Assembly (NCBI GenBank): GCA_963556495.2
Contig: OY747722.1
Span: 26,108,501 to 26,172,500, forward strand
Reading direction: 5' to 3'
Length of the DNA: 64,000 nucleotides
From: Valencia hispanica
Lineage: Eukaryota; Chordata; Actinopteri; Cyprinodontiformes; Valenciidae
Of the stretch, positions 57,767 through 64,000 are shown one piece after another (position 1 is the stretch's first letter; the number at the start of each line of letters is the position of its first letter). Both the position numbers and the translations under genes were made by a program. The notes beneath the pieces were generated by a model. It was not told the DNA's origin, ran no database searches, and worked only from the letters and a program-made list of their open reading frames with translations.

Positions 57767-57784
57767 TGGTGCGTCCCGCTGTGA
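57767..57784 (+). other. Candidate primer-binding site
   Basis: 'tggtgcgtcccgctgtga' begins three bases after the LTR end. TGG at the start fits pairing with the CCA end of a tRNA. The first eight bases match the complement of a glycine tRNA 3' end (UCC anticodon) as I recall it, but the following bases do not, so the primer is uncertain. Confidence 0.4.
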
Positions 57785-59340
57785 GGCCGCCGGTGGACAT
57801 AATTGCTCTGCACACACTGAATAAAACAGTTGTTAAGATTATTGCCCAAATCTTAAAGCGATAACCTTTACAGCTTTTCTTGGTGATCATCTTCTGCCTT
57901 TGGAGTACGACTAAGCTGTGTAGAAATATTTGGTATATACTTTGGTGGGATTAATTGATGTGCACTGTGCTGTGGATGGCTTTTGAATTGTAATTCAGAT
58001 TAACTGTGGATTCTGATCAAAGTTTCTGCACGCCTGTGCTCAGAAGCAGCAATTTATCTTTGTGCTGTGTGCAAACATTGTAGCTCTGAGCTAACCTGCT
58101 GCTAATCAGATTAATTAACCTACATTAATTTAATCATTTTAAACTGCATTTTAAATCGATTATTCAAACTGTTCAATCTACAATCAATCGCTCAAATATT
58201 CTTCTTTGTGCTCATTGGTAAAAATGTCAGTGTTCCAAATTCATTTAAAATTTAAATTGCCTAACCTCAAATTAAATGGTTTAGTGTGCGTGCGCAAAAG
58301 CACCCTGATCTGATTGGTGGTTGATTTGATTGTTAACCATATTCCTCATTGCTTAGCCTGCATTTGAACTAATTATACAGGTTTTGGAAAACACGTCACC
58401 AAACAATTAACTGGTTTGCTCTTAGCGTGCTTTTGTTGAACTGCAGCTTCAGTTGCAGTAGTTCCACTTCACTAAAACTTCTGAGAGATTTTTTTTGCAA
58501 ACATCTGATGTTTTGTTTTCCTTGTGTCCCTAATGTATTTTGCCTGATTTTAACTACTGCTAACTCACTGCTAACCTTGATTAGAGAGAATGAATCTGCG
58601 TTGCATTAAGTTTCCCTTAAACGCAATAGGGAGCCATTTTGATTCTTAGCATTCTTGATACTGCTAGAAAGTAGTATTTCTAAGCCACAGGTGTGCCAGC
58701 CTGTGCAGAAGTAACACATAGCATTCTTAATACTACACAAAACAGTATTGTGGAATTCACGTGATTTTTTTTGCAGCTTGTGCAATTTTTTTTTTGCGCA
58801 CATAAACCTGTGGAATATGTATAGAAGAAAGTGCATATTTATCTGAGGTATTGGCATTTTAGTGCGTATTTTGCTTTTGAGCAAATGACAGCTGAAGCCT
58901 CTTGGCTGCTTGTGGTTTGTTTTATTTCTTTCCTGTTTCTTCCTGTGCCTTAAAAAGATGGAGGCTTTAGGCTACCATGCAGCGGATGCTGTGGGCCGAC
59001 AGGACTCCACAGAAATCTTACTCACTTGCCCTTACAGGAATGTGATTACCTAGATGATTACGACGTTAAAACCTGTGAAAAGAGAATACAAAATTTAGTG
59101 GGATTTATGGAAAATCCGAGGTGCTAGGCCAGCTAACTTTGTTGCTTCAAAGGCAACTGCAGCTTGAAACCCAGAAAGCAGCCCAGCAGAGGAAAGAGAG
59201 TGAGATTTCTAAACTTTGGGGGATCACAGTCCTCTTCAGACATGTTGTTCACATTTCCTTCCAAAACCTCCACGGTAAACCGGCACAAAGCTTCACCTGA
59301 GGAGTCCATCTGCAGCACCACCTTGGGGATCTAAGGCGAC
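57785..59340 (+). other. ERV leader and collapsed gag-pro region
   Basis: A long AT-rich leader follows the primer site. From about 58958 ('aaaaagatggaggctttagg') short coding-like pieces with many stops lead into pol. Only about 1.6 kb separates the primer site from the RT, whereas gag plus protease normally need 2 kb or more. I see no capsid, zinc-knuckle or DTG/DSG protease motif. Gag and protease therefore seem to have been lost by deletion, although an extremely diverged gag cannot be ruled out. Confidence 0.5.
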
Positions 59341-59343
59341 CTA

Positions 59344-60246
59344 GTGGTGTATGTGCTGACGACTCATTCAGATGAGCCAGTCCAGGAGGACCAGAGTCCC
59401 TCCACTGAACCATATCCTGGTTGTGAAGCGGAAATCAACCAACATCTTGAAAAAGCTGATGCACTAGAAACAGAGGCTGAGAAAACGGAACTTAGAAAAC
59501 TGTTCTATGAATTTCAGTCAATCTTATCTAGAGAATCCCATAATTGTGGGGTCACTGACCTCCACACAGTTCGTATTCCAATGAACCCAAATGCACCCCA
59601 CACTTTTGTGCGCCAGTACAATATCCCTCTTGCTGCTATGAGTTGATCCAGGAGATCCTTAATAAGCTGTTAGATAAACAGGTCATCCTTGAGTGTAACT
59701 CCACGTACAACTCCCTGATCTGGCTGGTGTTAAAGACGACATGAAAATGGCGCCTGACTATTGAGTACCATGCTCTGAATAAACAGGTACCCCCCCCACG
59801 ATGGCCGATGATCCACTTAGATCAGGAGCTGGCCAAAGGGAAGGATGCTCATTTCTTTCTACAGTAGACTTGGCTAATGGTTTCTGGACAATGAAGGTGG
59901 ATCCGGCAGACCAGTATAAGCTGGCTTTTTCCTTTGGAAATCGTAAATATACTTGGAACCGCTGTCCCTTCGGTTGTTCAAATTCACCAGCAGAGTTCAA
60001 CATTTTCTTCCACAAAGCCATATGTGATGCTACAATCCGAAGGAACCTCATTTATGTCGATGACATCCTGATGAGGAGTCGGACATTTAAGAAGCATCTG
60101 GCGGAACTCTGCCATGTGCTCTGTCAACTCGCAGCAGCAGGTGCCAAGCTGGCGCTTTCTAAGGGCCAATGGTGCCAAGGTCAAGTATCTTGGATTGTTG
60201 GTGGGTCCTAATGGTGTTGAACCCCAAGCAGACCGGATCTGAGCCA
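59344..60246 (+). pseudogene. pol: ERV pol: reverse transcriptase
   Basis: Would copy viral RNA into DNA. The N-terminal part (59344-59643) carries the ILSRESHNCGVTDLHTVRI-type entry into RT. After a frame change at about 59640 the fingers continue (LLDKQVILE), and a further change near 59750 gives WRLTIEYHALNKQVPPPRWP. The palm has motif A TVDLANGFW (Asp at 59867-59869), then CPFGCSNSPAEF and the catalytic YVDD at 60053-60064. A frame change at about 60180 gives KYLGLLVGPNG, and an in-frame stop follows at 60239-60241. At least four frame breaks in 900 bases make it inactive, although the three catalytic Asp codons survive. The motif wording is closer to Ty3/Gypsy than to standard vertebrate retroviruses. 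Confidence 0.8.
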
Positions 60247-60777
60247 TTCATGACATAAAAGCCTCAGAGAATCTGTCGGAACTCAGGAGTTTCCTTGGAG
60301 TGTGTAACTACTCCCGGCAGTTTACTGAAGACTATGCAGAAATACCTAGACCTGCGCAATGGCACACCCTTCTCATGGGGAGTGCCCCAAGAATCCTCTT
60401 TCCAACTTTTGAAACGAGAACTTGCTTCAGGTCCATGTCTGGCCTACCCAGATAAGGACAAAGAGTTCCACCTCGAAGCAGGTTTCTCCTCCAATTGTCT
60501 GAGCGCTGCTTTGAAACAAAAAATGACGAGGACATGAGAATGGTCGCATATGCCAGCAAGCCCTTTAGCAAGGTGGAGCTCCAGTTCTCAGACTGTGAAA
60601 CGGCCCTCCTTTCCACGGTCTGGGCAGTGGAACACTTCCGCAGCTATATAAGGGGACAGAAAGTGATCATTGAAACATGTCATCAGCCAGTTACCTTTCT
60701 AAACAGCCAACGACTGAGAGGAGCTAGGGTTTCAAACAGCCGCATAGCAACATGGATGCTGGAGCTCCAAGCATAGA
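60247..60777 (+). pseudogene. pol: ERV pol: degenerate first RNase H / tether
   Basis: After the RT thumb (LRSFLGVCNYSRQF) comes a domain laid out like a Ty3/Gypsy RNase H: FHLEAGFSSNCLSAALKQ where FxLxxDAS would be expected, then AYASKPFSKVE, CETALLSTVWAVEHFRSYI and TCHQPVTFL. The usual first catalytic Asp is replaced, so the fold is probably structural, like the connection/tether domain of retroviral RT. The frame changes at about 60530. It is followed by a second, catalytically complete RNase H, which makes the dual arrangement clear. Confidence 0.7.
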
Positions 60778-61579
60778 ATGTTGAGGTAAAGTATGGTCGG
60801 AATAACAAGATGGTGTTAGGTCAAGGGCTGGCAAATTGCCAGCATTGTGAGTGTGACTCCATTATAAAACCCTTTTGCACACCTGGCGCTGTCCATCCAT
60901 CCTCATCCAACCACCATTATTTTGATGAAAATGTGTGCCAGGGACTACACAGGGTCTACATTGATGGATGTTCTTTTATTCAGGAAGGTCAGCTTCGAGC
61001 AGGAGTCGGTATCGTCTGGCTGGGATGTGAAACCACCAAACCAGATTATTACCGATTGGGTCCAAAGTCCAGCCACTACGCTGAGATTGCAGCAGTACTC
61101 ATTACCCTCCAGGAGGCTACAGCCCAGGATTTCAAACAGTTTGTAATTTGCTCTGACTCGAATTATGCTCGGCACAGTTTTATTTCTCACTTCCCCATTC
61201 GGAAGGAGAACCGAATTGAAAATGGCAGAAACAAAGATGTCAAACACTCTGAAGTGTTCCTGGCGTGTGACCTCTTCACCTCAGACCAGTGCGTTGTGGT
61301 GTACTGGAAAAAGGTTAAAGGTCTTTCTCGACCCACAACGACAAAGCCGATCGCCTTGCCAAACTTGGAGCGGAGCAGGTAACCCGGTGGAAATTCCAGG
61401 AAAAATGGCTCCCCTTTTCAAACTCCCATGAGGTCTGCACAGTCACCCGTCGACAGGTGAGGGAGAGAAGTGAGGACCCCCAGAACTCTGGAGAAACCCT
61501 GCACCTTGGGTGGAAACCTGATGACACAGACCTGATTAACATGCAGAAGCAGGACCCTGAAATACATCTCATCGGATAA
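60778..61579 (+). pseudogene. pol: ERV pol: second RNase H with all four acidic residues
   Basis: A separate RNase H domain that would degrade RNA in RNA-DNA hybrids. The acidic residues are Asp in VYIDG (60963), Glu in HYAEIAAV (61083), Asp in CSDSNYAR (61155) and, after a frameshift at about 61320, the last Asp in HNDKAD (61349). Spacing fits the RNase H1 fold. A charged stretch of about 70 residues follows to a stop at 61577-61579 and probably leads into integrase. Apart from the frameshift the domain is well preserved. Confidence 0.75.
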
Positions 61580-61639
61580 CTGTTAGGTCAGAATTCATGG
61601 ACAGAGCCACCTCTGCCATCTACAAGTGACAGTAAGGAC

Positions 61640-62637
61640 CACAGGGACGTCGTAAATTACCACACCTTAAACTAGAGAACGGTTTGCTGGTCTACCTCCC
61701 CCATGGACGGAGCCCGTTGCGCTGCGTTGTCCCAACAAATCATAGGGGGGCCATGTTAGCCTATGCCCATGGCACCCCAGTGGGTGGGCACAGAGGCTCC
61801 AAAGCCACACTTGACACCCTCAAATAGGTGGCGTACTGGCCATCAATGGCCCATGACACCCACGCCTACGGAGTTTTACTGAACCATGTTTTCAGCTGCC
61901 AGGGACTTCCCCTCTCCATTGACTCAGTCAAGGGAAGACTCTTCACCTCGAGTGTCATGACTTCACTCTTTGACATTTTAGGGGTAGAGGTCAAATTCCA
62001 ACTCCCTTATCACCCAGTCATCAGGTCAGGTTGAAAGGATGAACTGTACCGTCGTAAGGATGCTGTAGAAATATGTCAGCAGCACCGGAAAGGACTGGGA
62101 CATAAAGCTTCCCTTGGTCTTGATCAGGTCTAACCCCCAATGATCCACAGGGGTCACTCCCTTTGAGATGATGACGGGCAGACAGATGACCCTCCCACTA
62201 CATCTCCTCTACCACCCAGAGGACATTAGTGGGACCACAGCATACCCAACTCACCAGTACGTTGCAGATCTAAGGGAGCATCTCAAATCCACTTTTGCCT
62301 GGGCCCAGAAGAACTTGGAAGCCAGCGCACAAGGCTCTAAGGCCTACTATGATCAAAAAGCAACTGACTGAGTGAATTTGAGGTAGGTGACAAGGTTTTC
62401 TATTTTCGTTTCGCCCAGCCAACAGGACGGTCCAGGAAGTTCCTTCCAAGTTGGACTGGCCCCTTTGAAATCGTGGGGAAACTCTCCCGGGTGGCCTACA
62501 GATTAAGGGTTTCAAAACCAAGGCAGACGCCGGCATACAAATGGGTTCATGCCAACCAAAAAAAACCATATGTCAAACCCTCCTCCCCAAGAGCGGAGCC
62601 CGTCTCCTCACCGGAGGTGGGAGACACTAGTTCATAA
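61640..62637 (+). pseudogene. pol: ERV pol: integrase, core partly deleted, GPY/F C-terminus
   Basis: Would insert viral DNA into chromosomes. The zinc-binding HHCC part keeps its two His (AYAHGTP, GGHRGSK). An in-frame stop lies at 61825-61827. After MAHDTHAY the sequence jumps straight to the middle of the catalytic core (LLNHVFS), so both zinc Cys and the first catalytic Asp are missing, a loss of roughly 80 residues. The second Asp (LSIDS, 61921) and, after a frameshift, the Glu (GQVERMN, 62033) remain at about D35E spacing. The C-terminal GPY/F module (SWTGPFEIVGKLSRVAYRL) is in another frame at 62371-62637. Inactive. Confidence 0.8.
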
Positions 62638-62725
62638 TGATAGCAGACAGGTGCATGGGGTAAACTCACCCTGGCATATACTAACCACTAACAAACCAAG
62701 CCATAAATCCCCTTTAGTAATCTAG

Positions 62726-63659
62726 ATCCAACAGAAACTCCTACTTCAACAGAGACTTTTAGAAGCACAATCTAAAACCTTCCAAGGCAGAGTAGAGACT
62801 GTCAATCTACATTCTACTCTAATTAACAACACCCTGCATGCCATGCAAGCTCTCTCAGAAGTGGTAAAAAATGACTTAATGTACACGCAGGTGGTAAGAG
62901 ATTTAATGCAGGATCATATTAGAGAAGTTGTGTTATCTATGGAAAGTATTGTGGAAGGACGAACTCTTACATATTTAGTTCTTCTAGAACTTGTTGAAAA
63001 TATTCTCAAAACCACCACAACAAACATGTTACAACCCTCACAAATTCACCTGGCATACAGCTTGGGTAGTGCAATTCCCGTTTTTGTTAATCCAGAGAAT
63101 TTAGAACTTGAGTTCATTCTTAACCTTCCAATCATTGAAAAAATTAACGTATATAGGCTTAAATCGGTGCTAAATGTTGGTTTTTGGAAAGGTGACACCC
63201 ACCTACATCTAAAAACTCCATACATACTAGCCTACCATGACAATGATCCCAAACTTTATCTCACTCCAAACCTAGATCTATGCACCAAAACTAAAGATCT
63301 CCACTGGGTGTGTCCAAGTAACCAATTCATTAGAGATGTAACTGATTACCTCTGTGGTTTGAAAGATGATGCCCCTCAACAAAATTATCAAGCTACAATG
63401 ACATTAAAAGATGCAGGTATGGAAACCAAAGTTGAACGTGCAGGTAACCGATGGCTAGTTAGCAGACCAGTAGCAGAAGCTTTGATGTCATATGATCAAC
63501 ATGACACGGTCACCAAGGTAAAGTTGATGAGATGTATGTCAGGGACAGTAGTTCACATAGGAGACATAATCCTCCATCTTCTCGACCTCGACAGACATGA
63601 CACAGAGATCGAAATCATGGATGCATTTAATGGGTATAATGTTACGATTGAGACAGACA
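62726..63659 (+). pseudogene. env: ERV envelope, F-type fusion-subunit-like, both ends lost
   Basis: An open frame of about 311 codons from a stop at 62723-62725 to the LINE insertion; the first Met is at 62843. The N-terminal 80 residues are a heptad-like, Gln- and Leu-rich helix resembling the first heptad repeat of class I fusion proteins. The region at about 63130-63360 has the LPIIE start and the paired cysteines in LDLCTKTKD, HWVCPSN and DYLCGL, a layout I associate with F-like envelopes of baculovirus/errantivirus type and their fish relatives. Signal peptide, receptor-binding part and membrane anchor are absent: the upstream part is deleted or unrecognisable, and the anchor is cut off by the LINE. 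The rest is free of stops, unlike pol. Confidence 0.65.
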
Positions 63660-64000
63660 TTCAATTCAATTCTGTTTATTTATATAGCGCCAATTCACAA
63701 CAGATGTCATCTCAAGGCACTTAACAAGAAGTCATTTCAATACATTTATACAAACATTCCAATCAGTTAAAAAGTTTCCTATTTAAGGAATCCCAGCAGA
63801 TTGCGTCAGTCATTGGCCTGAGGTTGATAAAGCTCCACTATAATGACATTTTCTTTCAGATTTAAGATGGTCAGTTAAAGTAAATCCAAAAGTTATTAAG
63901 AAGTGGTCAGACAGGACCGGGTTATGTGGGTGGACTGTTATTTCGTCACACTCAATACCGTATGTCAGTACAAGGTCCAAAGTGTGTTTACCCGAGTGGG
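63660..64000 (-). mobile_element. L2-A LINE copy 2, internally deleted, runs off window
   Basis: A minus-strand copy with its tail at 63660. It carries the last roughly 165 bases of the 3' UTR (to 63826) joined directly to endonuclease-coding sequence equivalent to 9180-9359 of copy 1. About 2.73 kb, including the whole RT, is missing between them. The join has a 2-bp overlap (TG). At the site where copy 1 has a stop (9238) this copy has a glycine codon. The element continues beyond 64000. Confidence 0.9.

Larger units (their letters stand above)
57764..63659 (+). mobile_element. Internal region of endogenous retrovirus, env end interrupted
   Basis: Leader, collapsed gag-pro, pol and an env frame, all on the plus strand behind the LTR. 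It ends where an L2-A LINE starts inside env. Gene order and domains are retroviral, while the RT style is close to Ty3/Gypsy. The combination of a degenerate first RNase H, a second RNase H and an F-like envelope recalls the 'lokiretrovirus'-type lineage described as sister to retroviruses; that assignment is from memory and needs a phylogeny. Confidence 0.7.

Noticed and set aside
59758..60247. Minus-strand frames opposite the ERV RT
   Set aside because: They are shadows of the plus-strand RT, whose motifs are unmistakable.

Overview
The window reads as intergenic DNA from a teleost fish, probably a percomorph. The evidence is its repeats: L2/CR1-clade and Rex1-like LINEs, many Tc1-type transposon remnants, hAT-type MITEs, a tRNA-headed SINE with an RTE-like tail, and LINE 3' ends of the type common in killifish and relatives. 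The species cannot be named from sequence alone. I find no confident single-copy host protein gene and no RNA gene. Nearly every long reading frame belongs to a mobile element, and almost all are broken.

Layout. 1-6.3 kb: AT-rich DNA with Tc1 scraps, a 5'-truncated Rex1-like LINE (2.73-3.78 kb) and a MITE (4.25-4.73 kb). 6.26-11.2 kb: a nearly full-length minus-strand L2-type LINE ('L2-A') with an SGNH-esterase ORF1 and an endonuclease-RT ORF2, stopped by a few point lesions. 12.7-13.4 kb: a TIR element. 15.5-16.8 kb: a 35-bp minisatellite with higher-order structure. 16.9-17.1 kb: a SINE. 18.7-19.6 kb: a second LINE family ('L2-B', minus) holding a 51-bp LINE tail. 21.4-25 kb: a CpG-rich promoter-like patch, TA microsatellites and nested hAT-like elements. 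27.2-33.7 kb: Tc1 remnants, a second promoter-like patch and a SINE scrap.

35.8-41.1 kb is a nest: a GACTTG-rich element holds a hAT MITE and a Rex1-like LINE, and the LINE is itself split by an L2-B copy with a target-site duplication. 41.8-42.3 kb looks like unique, possibly conserved non-coding DNA. 42.5-43.6 kb ends in a LINE-like tail and carries one intact 116-codon frame for a membrane/coiled-coil protein of unknown function. 43.6-55 kb mixes Tc1, hAT, L2-B, a third LINE ('L2-C'), a THAP-domain fragment and another MITE.

56.1-63.66 kb is a plus-strand endogenous retrovirus. It has a 1.68-kb LTR, a pol with a Ty3/Gypsy-like RT, a degenerate first and a full second RNase H, a broken integrase with a GPY/F module, and an open frame resembling the fusion subunit of an F-type (class I) envelope. 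Gag and protease appear lost. A second, internally deleted L2-A copy has inserted into the env frame and runs off the window end, so the 3' LTR is not seen.

Members of the same family recur in the window (two L2-A, three L2-B, two Rex1-like, two copies of one MITE). This lets individual lesions be dated relative to each other and shows that several stops are private to one copy.
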